Of a DNA stretch of 36,027 nucleotides, positions 1-9,020 are shown piece after piece; within the stretch, counting starts at the first letter, position 1, and the number at the start of each line of letters is the position of its first letter. This stretch comes from Anaerolineales bacterium. Its GTDB lineage: Bacteria; Chloroflexota; Anaerolineae; Anaerolineales; UBA6663. The notes below the pieces were generated by a model. That model had not been told where the DNA came from. It saw nothing but the letters and a program-made list of their open reading frames with translations, and made no database searches. Location of the stretch: assembly GCA_016789175.1 (NCBI GenBank), contig JAEURK010000117.1:1-36027 (forward strand). The letters run 5' to 3'. The translations under genes were made by a program, and so were the position numbers.

Positions 1-36
1 CACGTCGTTCGCACTTCCGGTGTCCCAGCGTCGCGT

Positions 37-42
37 TACAAT
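37..42 (+). promoter_or_regulatory. putative -10 box, leaderless arrangement
   Basis: TACAAT lies 6 nt before the ATG at 49, with no Shine-Dalgarno sequence between. A transcript starting 6-7 nt after this hexamer would begin at the start codon itself. No convincing -35 is seen in the few upstream bases available. The stretch from hexamer to start closely matches the one before fmt (35136, minus strand). Confidence 0.5.
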
Positions 43-48
43 CCACGC

Positions 49-717
49 ATGACCCAGACCATCACCGTTTACCTCGAAGTCGGTGCCAAACGCGTCATGG
101 CATCGGCCGCCGACTGGCCCGGTTGGTGCCGGGGAGGCAAAGATGCCGCTGCCGCGCTGCAGGCGCTGCTCGACTACGGTCCGCGTTACCAGAAGATCGT
201 GGGCCGATCCCGGCTCGGATTCCAGGCGCCCGCCACGGTCGCGACTTTCGCCGTCACGGAGCGCCTGAAGGGCAACGCGACGACCGACTATGGCGTGCCC
301 GGCCTCGTCGCTCAAGCCGAACAACAGCCCCTGGCTGCGGTTGAGCTGAAACGGTTGGTATCCGTGCTCAAAGCCTGCTGGCGCGCGCTTGACGTCGCCG
401 TCGCGCAGGCCGAAGGCCAGGTGCTACGCACCGGGCCACGCGGCGGCGGCCGCTCGAGCGGCGGGATCCTCGCCCACGTCGTTGAGGCGGAAGCCGGCGG
501 TTATCTGACGTCGTTGGGCGGAAAAGCGCCCAAGGGCGCCGATCGTGAGACCTTGCGCGCGACGATCCTGGCGACGCTGGAGGCCTCGGCGCGGGGCGAG
601 GTCGAGACGGTTGGGCCACGCGGCGGAAAACGCTGGCCGCCGCGCTACTTCGTCCGACGGGCGGCCTGGCACGTGCTTGACCACGTCTGGGAGATCGAAG
701 ATCGGTTGACGTTGTGA
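49..717 (+). CDS. DinB-like protein with HicB-like N-terminus
   Basis: A 222-residue protein that I do not recognise as a characterised enzyme. The first 45 residues (strand, then a PGWCRGG turn, then an Ala-rich helix) resemble the HicB-type fold. The rest is helical and carries His143, His208 and His212 in a pattern like the metal-binding triad of DinB/YfiT four-helix proteins (a lone LAHVVE histidine, then WHxxxH). A short GPRGG-x-R segment occurs twice, near residues 129-135 and 189-195. DinB-family proteins are often metal-dependent thiol transferases or hydrolases, but no substrate can be assigned here. The gene converges on the flavoprotein gene with only 34 nt between stop codons. The ATG at 49 is supported by the adjacent -10-like box. 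Confidence 0.75.
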   Translation: MTQTITVYLEVGAKRVMASAADWPGWCRGGKDAAAALQALLDYGPRYQKIVGRSRLGFQAPATVATFAVTERLKGNATTDYGVPGLVAQAEQQPLAAVELKRLVSVLKACWRALDVAVAQAEGQVLRTGPRGGGRSSGGILAHVVEAEAGGYLTSLGGKAPKGADRETLRATILATLEASARGEVETVGPRGGKRWPPRYFVRRAAWHVLDHVWEIEDRLTL

Positions 718-751
718 GCCGGCGCAAGAGCCATCCCGGCGCGTCGCGGGC

Positions 752-2083
752 TCAAGTGAGCGCACCCGACACGGCACGGGCCGCCCAACGTCCGGTCTCG
801 GCGGCCCCCTCGGTGAACGGCATCCCCAGGTAGTCGCCGGCCAGCGTCAGGCGTTGCAGCGGCGACCAGGTGGCGCGGTAACTTCGGATCGCTTGGGCGC
901 GCCCGACCGGCGATTTGGGCTCCGCCTGCCGCCAGCGATACAGCCTGTGAAACGCCATGTGCCGGGTGACGCCGCCGGGCAGGATGTCCTCCAGCTCAGC
1001 CAGGATCAGACCGAGCACGTGTTGTTCGTCCGCGTCTATCAGAGCGCCGCCGGCGGTACTGGACAGCATGACGTTGAGCAGCAGACCCGCGCGGGCGCGA
1101 TCCGGGCTCTTGGCCGTTTCGATCGCGATCGCGGCAATGCGCTCGCGCTCTCGTCGCGGAAGCAACAGGCCATAGACGGCCCGGAGCTCGTCCGGGAGGC
1201 GCCAGCCCGACGTCAAACCCAGCGCGAGGTTGAGTGTGGCCGCGTAAGGCGTCTGCAGCAAAGCCAGCTCTTCGGGCGTAGGAGCTGTGACCAGGGCCCG
1301 GGCCTGAGGCGCCGGTACGGCCACGATGACATGGTCGGCCTCGATCTCGCATCGATCGGTCCGCACATGCACGGAGGCGGATGTGCGTTCAATGCTCACG
1401 GCCGGTTCATCGCGTCGTACGTTGAGCCGCTCGGCCAGCGCCTCAGGCAGTCGGCCGATGCCGCCGCGCAACGTCATGGTGCGGGCGCCGCGAGCCAGGA
1501 ATCCGCTGACGGCCAGAGGCAGGGCGCGCGAGGTCTCGTCCGGGGACTGAAAGTAGAAACCCTCGAGCAGCGGCTCGATCAAGTACTCGGTCATCCAGGC
1601 GCCGTAGCGGGCGTTGTACCAGGGTGTAGCGAGCCCGTCGTCAAAGGCGGCCCAGGCCGAGTAATCGTTGATGGGCGTGCGGAGGAACTGAGGCGCCTCG
1701 GGCAGTGATCCGGCCCCCAGACGCAGCCACTCATCCCACGCCAACAGCCCACTGCGCATCGGTGACAACGGGTCGTCGTAGCGAAACCGCCGGATCCGCC
1801 CGGCTCGGCGGATGGCGGCCCAGGGCGAGGTCTTAACGAACGCCGGGCTCAACCCGAGCGCGGCGATCAACTCCGAGACGATCGGATAGGCAGTCGAAAG
1901 AAATTGCGCGCCGCGGTCGATCAGGAAGCCGTCGCGCGCGTCGGTGGTCATGCGACCGCCGACGCGCGGACTCGCCTCGAGCACGTCGACCCGGAGCCCT
2001 CGCTGCTGCAGATCATAGGCAGCCGTCAGCCCGGCGATGCCGGCGCCGATGACAAGCACCCGAGCCGAACGTGGCGATATCAT
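752..2083 (-). CDS. FAD-dependent amine oxidase / protoporphyrinogen oxidase-like protein
   Basis: A 443-residue flavoprotein of the amine-oxidase/HemY fold. The N-terminus has the dinucleotide-binding motif GAGIAG (residues 13-18), an acidic residue ending the second strand (VLEAS) and the GGRM segment that follows in this family. The C-terminus has the second FAD contact, LAGDYLG...EGAAETG. These are hallmarks of oxidases and dehydrogenases acting on amines, phytoene-like lipids or protoporphyrinogen. The specific substrate cannot be read from sequence, and no heme genes are adjacent. It begins 25 nt after the stop of the upstream propeller gene on the same strand, so the two are probably co-transcribed. 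Confidence 0.85.
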   Translation of the reverse strand: MISPRSARVLVIGAGIAGLTAAYDLQQRGLRVDVLEASPRVGGRMTTDARDGFLIDRGAQFLSTAYPIVSELIAALGLSPAFVKTSPWAAIRRAGRIRRFRYDDPLSPMRSGLLAWDEWLRLGAGSLPEAPQFLRTPINDYSAWAAFDDGLATPWYNARYGAWMTEYLIEPLLEGFYFQSPDETSRALPLAVSGFLARGARTMTLRGGIGRLPEALAERLNVRRDEPAVSIERTSASVHVRTDRCEIEADHVIVAVPAPQARALVTAPTPEELALLQTPYAATLNLALGLTSGWRLPDELRAVYGLLLPRRERERIAAIAIETAKSPDRARAGLLLNVMLSSTAGGALIDADEQHVLGLILAELEDILPGGVTRHMAFHRLYRWRQAEPKSPVGRAQAIRSYRATWSPLQRLTLAGDYLGMPFTEGAAETGRWAARAVSGALT

Positions 2084-2108
2084 AGGGCTGCCCAGCGCAC
2101 CCTCGGCC

Positions 2109-3734
2109 TCACCGCGCCAGTCTCAGATCGGGCAGATACGTCTGGATCGGCAGATTGACTCGCGGGCTGCCGAGATCGGTCGCGAAAAGCTCGTAGACGG
2201 ACGGGGCTGTTGCCGTCCGGAACACCACCCAGTGATCGTTGCCGGCCAGCCGGACCAAGGCGCCTGAGCCACTGAACGCCGTGGCGCCGTTGATCGGCTG
2301 GTTGGTGGTGTTGTTGCCGTACAGCGGCCGGCTGTAAAGTGTCGTGCTGTTGCCGTAGACGACCCGATAGTTGCTGAGCAAGATCGGATAAGCCCCGGTC
2401 ACGCCGGTCAACGGCACTGCCTGCACGTTCGCTGCTGAGAGATCGATCCGGTGAAGGTCCGTGCCGACGCTGGTGAACGTCAACGTGTTGCCGTCCGGGC
2501 TGGTGTAGGTCACGCCGGACGGGGCTGGAGCTGTGATCGGCACGTACGCTGCGGGCTGGCCGCCAAACGGTCCGATGGACAGGATGATCTGCAGCACGTT
2601 TCCGGCGTAACGACCGCCGCTCAGCACGCCGCGGAATCCACCGCCGGACGGAGAAAAGCCGATGTTGGACCCGTTATCGACCATCAGCGTTGTCGCGCTG
2701 GCCGGGCCGGCGACCGGCGCCCGAAAGATCGAGGTTCGATAGGTCGTCAGATCCTGCACCATGTAGCGGGCGTACCCGAAACTCGGTGTCCAGATCCAGC
2801 TGAAATCCGTGCCCGCGCCCAGCGGCGGGCTGAGGCGCACAGGCGTGGCGCTGCCGGAGAGCGGCACGTTGTAGAGCGCGCGGTCGTTGTCCGCCTCCTG
2901 ATCGGCGAAGTACACCACGCGGCTCAGGTCAGGCGTGACCTCGAAGGTCAGCAGAGTGCCTGTGCCGCCGCCTCCGTAGAAGCCGACGTCGCCACCCGTC
3001 GCCATCGGGCCGCTGAGACGTTGGGGTGCGTCGAGCGCGCCAGTCAGCAGGTCGGAGGGGAGCGTTCGCCCGATCAATTCCGACGTGCCCGGGATCAACT
3101 CGTCCGAGACGACGATCAGGCGAGACAGGTCGGGCGTGACCTCAAAATCCCAGGCACCGCCTTGACCGGCCGCTATGGTGGGGGTGAGTTGACGAGCCGG
3201 TTGTGCGCCGGAAGCCGGGGCCACGAACACCGCAAACTGGCCCACCGATGTCTGGCCGGCGCTGAAGAAGATCCATTGGCCGTCCTGGCTCCAACGGATC
3301 TGACGGTACGACACAAAGCCGGCCGGCAGGGTGAACAAGGGCCGCGAGGCGTAGGGCGCCGTGGTCTCGACCAGGGTCGGTATCGAGGCCGACGACGGAT
3401 AGGGGTTGGCATTGCCCAGCATCAGGGCGCCGCCGTCCGCGCCGATCCAGGTCCAGGATGACGCGCACGTCGAAATGCCCGGGACCTGGCCGGCGGCCGT
3501 TGAGCCGTCGATCGGCGTGATCCAGAGCGAGAGAACGCCCGAAACGCGGGCGCAGTACGCGACCAGGCGGCTGTCGGGGCTGAGCGTGTAGTCCTCGACC
3601 GTGTCAAAACCGGCCAGACTGTGATTGAGCTTGATCGGCCCGGTCTGCGCCTGGGCCGTCTCGGGCGTTCCTGTTGGGGTCGCCAAAGCGACCATGAGGG
3701 CCGCGATGATGGCCAAAATCGGTTTTGTCTTCAT
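2109..3734 (-). CDS. secreted TolB/WD40-like beta-propeller protein
   Basis: A 541-residue protein with a clear export signal: Lys3 and Lys5, a hydrophobic core (ILAIIAALMVALA) and an AQA-type cleavage region near residue 30. The mature part is built of repeated blades containing SPDSRLVAY, WSQDGQWIFFS, TPDLSRLIVVS, TPDLSRVVYFA and SPDGNTLTF, the PD40/TolB-like signature. It is likely an extracytoplasmic beta-propeller used for binding rather than catalysis; no catalytic domain is attached, unlike in prolyl oligopeptidases. The ATG at 3734 is preceded by AAGGCG at usable spacing. It is divergent from the ribosomal operon and leads a probable two-gene unit with the flavoprotein. Confidence 0.8.
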   Translation of the reverse strand: MKTKPILAIIAALMVALATPTGTPETAQAQTGPIKLNHSLAGFDTVEDYTLSPDSRLVAYCARVSGVLSLWITPIDGSTAAGQVPGISTCASSWTWIGADGGALMLGNANPYPSSASIPTLVETTAPYASRPLFTLPAGFVSYRQIRWSQDGQWIFFSAGQTSVGQFAVFVAPASGAQPARQLTPTIAAGQGGAWDFEVTPDLSRLIVVSDELIPGTSELIGRTLPSDLLTGALDAPQRLSGPMATGGDVGFYGGGGTGTLLTFEVTPDLSRVVYFADQEADNDRALYNVPLSGSATPVRLSPPLGAGTDFSWIWTPSFGYARYMVQDLTTYRTSIFRAPVAGPASATTLMVDNGSNIGFSPSGGGFRGVLSGGRYAGNVLQIILSIGPFGGQPAAYVPITAPAPSGVTYTSPDGNTLTFTSVGTDLHRIDLSAANVQAVPLTGVTGAYPILLSNYRVVYGNSTTLYSRPLYGNNTTNQPINGATAFSGSGALVRLAGNDHWVVFRTATAPSVYELFATDLGSPRVNLPIQTYLPDLRLAR

Positions 3735-4464
3735 TGAAATATGTCGCCTTGAGTGAAAGAAAATTAGCGTGGTGCCGTAAACGGCGGCACTTTCGCCCCC
3801 GGCAAGCTGCCGTTGTCAGACCCCTGCGGACCTGTCGGTCGGGCGATGGTTACATAAGCAGCGATGCCTTGATCTGGGGCATCCCTCAGGGCCTGGCCTA
3901 ATCCGGTCCAGGCAGAATTCTTTGACAGCGCCGTTCAAAATCAGACACGGCTTCTTTGTTTGACATAGTGTGCGGCAGCGCGGAAACAAGGGCGGCACGG
4001 TCGGCCCGACTCGCTAGGACAAGCGCAAGCGGGGCGCCTTGCTTCCGCCCAATGCGTTTCGGGTTGGGTCCTCATCATTAGGTCGAAAAGGTAGTCTAGT
4101 GAGGGCAGGCCGGTCTGGCAAGGATCAGCAGGCTGAATAGTAAAACAAACTCGCACTTGCGTTTTCCGTAACCTCTGCGTATAATTCAAGGGTTGTCGTG
4201 AGCTCGGCAGCTTTTTCGCCGGGCCTTTTTCGACCCTCATGGGTTGATGACAATCTGAACAGATACTCGGTGTCAATCGCCGAGTCCAAGCCGGGTGACG
4301 AGTGGTCCGGGCTGGGTGGCGTAGAAATCGCCGTCCGCCGGGCGACTAACGGCCGGGCTTGTGGGATGATGCTGCCGTGCCCAGGCAGTCAGTCCCAATC
4401 CACCAGGCGGCCCGTTCGGGCTGTCGTCGGGACCAGGTTCGCCTGGCCCACCAAAGGAGTATTC
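3735..4464. other. 730-bp divergent intergenic region
   Basis: No convincing gene was found; minus-strand frames here (e.g. 3941-4276) lack a recognisable protein or ribosome-binding site. It holds the promoter of the ribosomal operon (4157-4185) and a leader of about 270 nt before rplC. Near the propeller gene are short dyads, GTGCCG/CGGCAC (3772-3790) and GATGCC/GGCATC (3863-3883). The segment is visibly more AT-rich than the genes. No known riboswitch consensus was recognised, and no rpsJ remnant was found. Confidence 0.6.
4157..4185 (+). promoter_or_regulatory. sigma70-type promoter of the S10/spc operon
   Basis: TTGCGT (4157-4162), a 17-nt spacer and a perfect TATAAT (4180-4185). This is the best promoter match in the region and is correctly oriented for rplC. 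The predicted start near 4192 would give a leader of about 270 nt, long enough to hold an autoregulatory structure such as those bound by L4 in other bacteria. Confidence 0.75.
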
Positions 4465-5109
4465 ATGAAAGGGCTGATCGGCAAGAAGGTGGGCATGACC
4501 CAGCTCATCGCGGACAATGGCGTCGTCACGCCTGTCACGCTGATCGAGGCTGGGCCGTGTTTTGTCACCCAGGTGCGCACGCCCGAGAAAGACAGCTACT
4601 CGGCGGTGCAACTCGGGTTCGAAGAGGTGCATCCTGCGCGCCTCACCAATGGCCAGAAGGGCCACCTCAAGCGGAACGGCATGAACCTGCCGCCGCTGAA
4701 GTACCTCAAGGAATTCCGCACCGAAACCCCGGATGTCAAAGAAGGTGACAAAGTCACCGTGGACGTTTTCGCCGTAGGCGAAGCGGTCGACATCATGGGC
4801 GTCTCCAAAGGCAAGGGCTTCCAGGGCGGCATCAAGCGGCACCACTTCAACCGCCAGGACAAGACCCACGGCGCCTCGGACCGCACGCGCGCTCCGGGTG
4901 CCAGCTCGGCGAACACCACCCCCGGCCGCCTGCGCAAGGGCAAGCGCATGCCCGGCCACATGGGCCAGGATCGTGTGACCAGCGTCAACATCAAGATCGC
5001 GTATGTCGACGTCGAGCGCAACCTGCTCGGCGTGGCGGGCAGCGTCCCTGGTGGCTCCGGCACGGTTGTGGTGATCAAGCCCTCGGTCAAGGCGAAGGGG
5101 GCTAAGTAA
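4465..5109 (+). CDS. rplC: 50S ribosomal protein L3
   Basis: A 214-residue L3, a core 23S rRNA-binding protein that nucleates 50S assembly and reaches the peptidyl-transferase centre. Recognised from the start [11 protein letters not shown] and the loop [20 protein letters not shown]. Within this loop the position corresponding to E. coli Gln150, methylated by PrmB, appears to be Ala. The frame is open upstream to a GTG at 4198, but the ATG at 4465 fits the family N-terminus and has AAAGGAG 6 nt upstream. It is the first gene of the operon; rpsJ does not precede it. Confidence 0.97.
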   Translation: MKGLIGKKVGMTQLIADNGVVTPVTLIEAGPCFVTQVRTPEKDSYSAVQLGFEEVHPARLTNGQKGHLKRNGMNLPPLKYLKEFRTETPDVKEGDKVTVDVFAVGEAVDIMGVSKGKGFQGGIKRHHFNRQDKTHGASDRTRAPGASSANTTPGRLRKGKRMPGHMGQDRVTSVNIKIAYVDVERNLLGVAGSVPGGSGTVVVIKPSVKAKGAK

Positions 5110-5111
5110 CC

Positions 5112-5735
5112 ATGAAAGTCGAAGTCAAGAACCTCAAGGGCGAAACCGTCAACACGATCGAGCTCCCGGCCGAGATCTTCGAGGCGCCGGTGCGGCCCGA
5201 TCTGATGCACCAGGCGTTGGTCCGTCAGATGGCGAACGCGCGCCAGGGCACGCACAGCACCAAGACCCGCGGCGAAGTCGCCGGCGGCGGCAAGAAACCG
5301 TGGAAGCAGAAGGGCACCGGCCGCGCGCGCCAGGGCTCGACCCGCTCGCCCGTATTCAATCGCGGCGGCAAGGCGCACACGCCCAAGCCCCGCGACTACA
5401 CCATCTCGATGCCGAAGCAGATGCGCCGCGCGGCGCTGCGCTCGGCCCTGTCGGCCAAAGCGGCGGCTTCGGCGGTCGTGGTGGTCGATGTGCTGGCGTT
5501 CGATGCGCCGAAGACCAAGTTGATGGCGCAGGCGCTGGGCCTGCTGTGCGGGGCCGACAAGAAGGCGCTCGTGCTCCTGCCCGCGGCCAACGCCAACGTT
5601 GAAAAGTCGGTGCGCAACCTGGCCTCGGCCAAGTATCTGCGCGCGAATTACCTGAACGTCAAAGACCTGCTCGGCGCCGACACGGTCGTGCTGCCGGTCG
5701 AGGCCATCGACGTTCTGGCGAGCTACCTCGGCTAA
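5112..5735 (+). CDS. rplD: 50S ribosomal protein L4
   Basis: A 207-residue L4. The long basic loop that lines the exit tunnel is clear (residues about 45-95, including [20 protein letters not shown] and [15 protein letters not shown]). The globular fold after it ends with a typical DVLASYLG. It starts 2 nt after the rplC stop, so translation is probably coupled. In enterobacteria L4 represses its own operon through the leader; whether this long leader works similarly is unknown. Confidence 0.97.
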   Translation: MKVEVKNLKGETVNTIELPAEIFEAPVRPDLMHQALVRQMANARQGTHSTKTRGEVAGGGKKPWKQKGTGRARQGSTRSPVFNRGGKAHTPKPRDYTISMPKQMRRAALRSALSAKAAASAVVVVDVLAFDAPKTKLMAQALGLLCGADKKALVLLPAANANVEKSVRNLASAKYLRANYLNVKDLLGADTVVLPVEAIDVLASYLG

Positions 5736-5747
5736 GGAGCGGTCGTC

Positions 5748-6059
5748 ATGGCGAACCTATACGAGGTCCTGCGGCGGCCGATCGAGACCGAGAAGAGCCG
5801 CTTCCAGGGCATCAAGCTGCATACGTACGTGTTCGAAGTCGCGTCCGAGTCCACCAAGGCCCAGATCAAAGAGGCGGTCGAGACCCTGTTCGACGTCGAC
5901 GTGGTCAAGGTCAACGTGGTCGTGTCGCCGGCCAAGCGCGGTCGCCGCGGGAAGACCCGCCGAGTGGTCGTGCGCAAGGCGGCCTACAAGAAGGCGATGG
6001 TGACCATCCGCGCCGATCAGTCGATCGACACGCTCGGCTTCGGAGGGGTGCAAGGATAA
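5748..6059 (+). CDS. rplW: 50S ribosomal protein L23
   Basis: A 103-residue L23, which sits at the tunnel exit and docks trigger factor and SRP. The start [13 protein letters not shown] and the centre [19 protein letters not shown] are family hallmarks, followed by a basic hairpin [10 protein letters not shown]. It has GGAG upstream and a stop codon that overlaps the next start (TAATG at 6057-6061). Confidence 0.96.
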   Translation: MANLYEVLRRPIETEKSRFQGIKLHTYVFEVASESTKAQIKEAVETLFDVDVVKVNVVVSPAKRGRRGKTRRVVVRKAAYKKAMVTIRADQSIDTLGFGGVQG

Positions 6060-6895
6060 TGGCCGTCAAAGTCTACAAACCCACGTCGCCGGGCCGGCGC
6101 AATATGACCAGCCCGACGTTCGAAGAGATCACGAAGTCCACGCCGGAGAAGAGCCTGCTGCGGCGCAAGCTGAAGGGCAGCGGCCGCGACTTCAACGGCA
6201 CGGTCAGCATCCGGCACCGTGGCGGCGGCGAGAAGCGCCACTACCGTGTGATCGACTTCAAGCGCAACAAGTACGAGATCCCGGCCAAGGTTGCGGCGAT
6301 CGAGTACGACCCGAACCGCACGGCGCGCATCGCGCTGCTGTTTTACGCCGACGGCGAGAAGCGCTACATCATCGCGCCGCTCGAGCTCAAGGTCGGCGAC
6401 ACGATCATCGCTTCGCGCAAGGAAGCCGATATCCGGGCCGGCAACGCGCTGCCGATCTCGCAGATCCCGGTCGGCACGTTGATCCACAACATCGAGATCC
6501 AGCCCGGCAAGGGCGGCCAGATTGCGCGCTCGGCGGGCATGTCGGCGCAGTTGCTGGGCAAAGAAGGCGATTATGCCCAGGTGCGCCTGCCCTCGGGCGA
6601 AGTGCGCCTGATCCGTCAGGAATGCCTGGCGACGATCGGCATCGTCGGCAACCTGGATCACAGCAACGTCAAGCTCGGTAAGGCCGGTCGCAAGCGCCAC
6701 ATGGGCATCCGCCCGACGGTGCGCGGTACGGCCATGTCCCCGCGTGACCATCCCCACGGCGGCGGTGAAGGCCGGCAGCCGGTGGGCAAGCCGGGCCCGC
6801 GCAGCCCGTGGGGCAAGCCGACCCGTGGCTACAAGACGCGCCGCAACAAGCAATCGACGCGATTCATCGTCAAGCGTCGCGGGAAGAAGCGCTAA
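6059..6895 (+). CDS. rplB: 50S ribosomal protein L2
   Basis: A 278-residue L2, essential for subunit association and peptidyl-transferase activity. The C-terminal signature [18 protein letters not shown] is intact, including the conserved His of the HPHGGGEG segment, and the N-terminal [12 protein letters not shown] is typical. Its ATG uses the last base of the rplW stop, implying coupling. Length is normal for the family. Confidence 0.98.
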   Translation: MAVKVYKPTSPGRRNMTSPTFEEITKSTPEKSLLRRKLKGSGRDFNGTVSIRHRGGGEKRHYRVIDFKRNKYEIPAKVAAIEYDPNRTARIALLFYADGEKRYIIAPLELKVGDTIIASRKEADIRAGNALPISQIPVGTLIHNIEIQPGKGGQIARSAGMSAQLLGKEGDYAQVRLPSGEVRLIRQECLATIGIVGNLDHSNVKLGKAGRKRHMGIRPTVRGTAMSPRDHPHGGGEGRQPVGKPGPRSPWGKPTRGYKTRRNKQSTRFIVKRRGKKR

Positions 6896-6937
6896 GGGTG
6901 AGGGCCCACCTGTGGGCACCCGGATAGGGATTGAACT

Positions 6938-7228
6938 ATGTCGCGATCACTCAAAAAGGGACCTTTCGTTCAGCCGAAGCTGCTGAAAAAGATCGAGTCC
7001 ATGAACACAAAGGGCGAGAAGAAGGTGGTGCGGACGTGGAGCCGCTCCAGCACGATCTTCCCGCAGATGGTCGGCCACACGATCGCCGTCCATGATGGCC
7101 GTCGGCATGTGCCGATCTATGTGACCGAGAACATGGTCGGTCACAAGCTCGGCGAGTTTGCGCCGACGCGCACCTTCCGCGGCCACGTGTCCAAGGAAGA
7201 AAAGGCGCCGGAAGGAGCCAAGGCATGA
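6938..7228 (+). CDS. rpsS: 30S ribosomal protein S19
   Basis: A 96-residue S19 of the small-subunit head, binding near the decoding-site side of 16S rRNA together with S13. Recognised by the start [10 protein letters not shown] and by [20 protein letters not shown] and [13 protein letters not shown]. It lies 42 nt after rplB and overlaps the start of rplV by ATGA (7225-7228). Confidence 0.97.
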   Translation: MSRSLKKGPFVQPKLLKKIESMNTKGEKKVVRTWSRSSTIFPQMVGHTIAVHDGRRHVPIYVTENMVGHKLGEFAPTRTFRGHVSKEEKAPEGAKA

Positions 7229-7569
7229 GCCAGCAAGCACGCGCCGTGGCGAATTACGTCGGTATCAGCGCTCAGAAGGCCCGCCTGGTGGTGGACCTCG
7301 TGCGCGGCAAGAAGGCCGACGACGCCCTCAACCTGCTGAAGTACACGCCCAAGAACGCGGCGCAGGCCGTGTACAAGGTGGTGCGATCGGCGATCGCCAA
7401 CGCCGAGGAAAACGCCAATCTGAACCGGAGCGATCTGGTGATCAGCGAGGCCTTTGTCGACGAGGCGCCGACGCGCAAGTGGCGCCGGTTCGGAGCGCGC
7501 GGCCGTTTCAAGCCGCTGTTGCGCCGGTCGTCGCATATCACCATCGTCGTTTCGGAGAAGTCGGCCTGA
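7225..7569 (+). CDS. rplV: 50S ribosomal protein L22
   Basis: A 114-residue L22 with the usual helix region ([21 protein letters not shown]) and the C-terminal beta-hairpin ([20 protein letters not shown]) that projects into the exit tunnel and is a known site of macrolide-resistance changes. No insertion is seen in that hairpin. The start overlaps the rpsS stop by 4 nt, and rpsC follows after 24 nt. Confidence 0.96.
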   Translation: MSQQARAVANYVGISAQKARLVVDLVRGKKADDALNLLKYTPKNAAQAVYKVVRSAIANAEENANLNRSDLVISEAFVDEAPTRKWRRFGARGRFKPLLRRSSHITIVVSEKSA

Positions 7570-7593
7570 GGCCGGCGAGGGAGCTGACAACGC

Positions 7594-8274
7594 ATGGGTC
7601 GTAAAGTTCATCCCATCGGTTACCGCCTCGGCATCATCAAGGACTGGCAGTCGCATTGGTTCGCGCCGAAGGGCAAGTACGCGCAGAACCTGCAGCAGGA
7701 CCTGGCGATCCGCAAGCTGATCTTCGGTGAGGCGCCCAAGGCGGCCGTCTCGCATATCGAGATCGATCGTTCGCCCTCGAATGTCACGGTCTCGGTCTAC
7801 ACGGCCAAGCCGGGCATCCTGATCGGGCGCAAGGGCGCGGCCGTCAAGGTGCTGCGCCAGAAGCTCGAGCAACTGACGGGCAGCAAGGTCAAACTCGAGG
7901 TCGAAGAGATCACGCAGCCCGACCTGGAGGCCAAGCTGGTCGCCGACAACATCGCCGACCAGATCCAGCGGCGCATCAGCCAGAGCCGCGCCATGAAGCG
8001 CGCGGTGCAGCAGGCGATGCGCCAGGGCGCGTTGGGCATCAAGATCGTTTGCGCGGGCCGTCTGAACGGCGCCGAGATGAGCCGCCGCGAACTGCAGCGC
8101 GAGGGCCAGGTGCCGCTGCAGACCCTGCGCGCCGACATCGACTTCGCCCGCGGCGAAGCGCTGACCACCTTTGGCCGGATCGGCATCAAGGTTTGGATCT
8201 ACAAGGGCGAGAAGATGCCCGAGCAGGCCGAGCAAGCCGCCCCGACTGAAGAAGGCGTTTACGTTAGTGAGTAG
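7594..8274 (+). CDS. rpsC: 30S ribosomal protein S3
   Basis: A 226-residue S3, part of the mRNA entry channel. The start [17 protein letters not shown], the KH-domain core ([16 protein letters not shown]) and the C-terminal [20 protein letters not shown] are all present. The stop TAG (8272-8274) abuts the octamer-repeat spacer that separates it from rplP, an unusual 93-nt gap in an otherwise tightly packed operon. Confidence 0.97.
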   Translation: MGRKVHPIGYRLGIIKDWQSHWFAPKGKYAQNLQQDLAIRKLIFGEAPKAAVSHIEIDRSPSNVTVSVYTAKPGILIGRKGAAVKVLRQKLEQLTGSKVKLEVEEITQPDLEAKLVADNIADQIQRRISQSRAMKRAVQQAMRQGALGIKIVCAGRLNGAEMSRRELQREGQVPLQTLRADIDFARGEALTTFGRIGIKVWIYKGEKMPEQAEQAAPTEEGVYVSE

Positions 8275-8362
8275 TCGGCTCGTCGGCTCGTCGGCTAGTC
8301 TGCTGGTCTAGACGACCGCAGTTGACTAGACGACCGCCAGACTAGCGGACTAGGAGACTAGT
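8275..8362 (+). repeat. octamer-repeat inverted-arm spacer A (rpsC-rplP)
   Basis: The left part has tandem 8-nt units from 8275: TCGGCTCG twice, then TCGGCTAG and TCTGCTGG. The right part has units in fixed 8-nt phase from 8323: TGACTAGA, CGACCGCC, AGACTAGC, GGACTAGG, AGACTAGT. The right units read on the other strand match the left ones (consensus about GTCNGCTA), so the arms are inverted. GCTAGTCTG (8294-8302) pairs perfectly with CAGACTAGC (8338-8346). CTAG occurs six times. The right arm also supplies AGGAG (8352-8356), the only ribosome-binding-site candidate for rplP. Confidence 0.8.
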
Positions 8363-8367
8363 GAGAC

Positions 8368-8796
8368 ATGCTACTGCCAAAGCGCGTCAAGTGGCGCAAG
8401 CAGCAACGCGGCCGGATGACCGGCCATGAGACCCGGGGCGTCACGATGGCGTTCGGTGAGTTCGGCCTGCAGGCCCTCGAGCCGTGCTGGCTGACCCAGC
8501 GTCAGATCGAAGCGGCCCGGCGCGCCCTGGTGCGCTACATGAAGCGCCGCGGCAAGGTCTGGGTGCGCATCTTCCCGGATAAGCCTGTGACTCACCGCGC
8601 GGCCGAGACGCGCATGGGTACCGGCAAGGGCGCGGTCGACCACTGGGTGGCCGTGATCAAGCCGGGCCGCATCATCTTCGAGGTGGCCGGTCTGCCCGAA
8701 GACATCGCCCGCGAGGCAATCCGCTTGGCGTCGCACAAGCTGCCGATCAAGACGAAGATGCTGATCAAGGACGAGATCGCGACGGCGGGAGGTTAA
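8368..8796 (+). CDS. rplP: 50S ribosomal protein L16
   Basis: A 142-residue L16, which contacts the A-site tRNA elbow and 5S/23S rRNA. The start [16 protein letters not shown] and the segment [26 protein letters not shown] are diagnostic. It begins right after the octamer-repeat spacer; its candidate AGGAG (8352-8356) lies 11 nt upstream, within the repeat. rpmC follows after 4 nt. Confidence 0.97.
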   Translation: MLLPKRVKWRKQQRGRMTGHETRGVTMAFGEFGLQALEPCWLTQRQIEAARRALVRYMKRRGKVWVRIFPDKPVTHRAAETRMGTGKGAVDHWVAVIKPGRIIFEVAGLPEDIAREAIRLASHKLPIKTKMLIKDEIATAGG

Positions 8797-8800
8797 CCAG

Positions 8801-9019
8801 ATGCACGCCAAAGAAGTACGAGGACTGCAATCCGAGGAGCTCAAGTCCAAGCTCGATGATCTGCGCCAGGAGCTCTTTAACCTCCGGTTCAAGCTTTATT
8901 CCGGGCAGCAGAAGGACTCGAGTCGCCTGAAGGCGACCCGACGCGAGATCGCCCGGGTGGCGACCATCCTGCGCGAGCGCGAGATCGCGGCCGCGTTGGC
9001 GGCGAAGAAGGAGAATTAA
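8801..9019 (+). CDS. rpmC: 50S ribosomal protein L29
   Basis: A 72-residue L29, a small two-helix protein next to L23 at the tunnel exit. Family pattern: an N-terminal helix with [24 protein letters not shown], then [19 protein letters not shown]. The C-terminus is Ala/Lys-rich. Its stop is separated from the rpsQ ATG by one nucleotide. Confidence 0.94.
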   Translation: MHAKEVRGLQSEELKSKLDDLRQELFNLRFKLYSGQQKDSSRLKATRREIARVATILREREIAAALAAKKEN

Positions 9020-9020
9020 G

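Noticed and set aside
3735..4000. Possible riboswitch in the leader of the propeller gene
   Set aside because: Short dyads exist, but no conserved riboswitch core (TPP, cobalamin, c-di-GMP and similar) was recognised.
3941..4276. Minus-strand frame of 111 codons in the intergenic region
   Set aside because: It has no ribosome-binding site or recognisable features, and it overlaps the promoter and leader of the ribosomal operon.
4198..4464. N-terminal extension of rplC, or a remnant of rpsJ
   Set aside because: The 89 extra codons resemble no S10 or L3 sequence, while the ATG at 4465 has a strong ribosome-binding site and fits the family start.
8275..8362. CRISPR-like array
   Set aside because: The units are 8 nt, contiguous and degenerate, with no unique spacers and no cas genes nearby.
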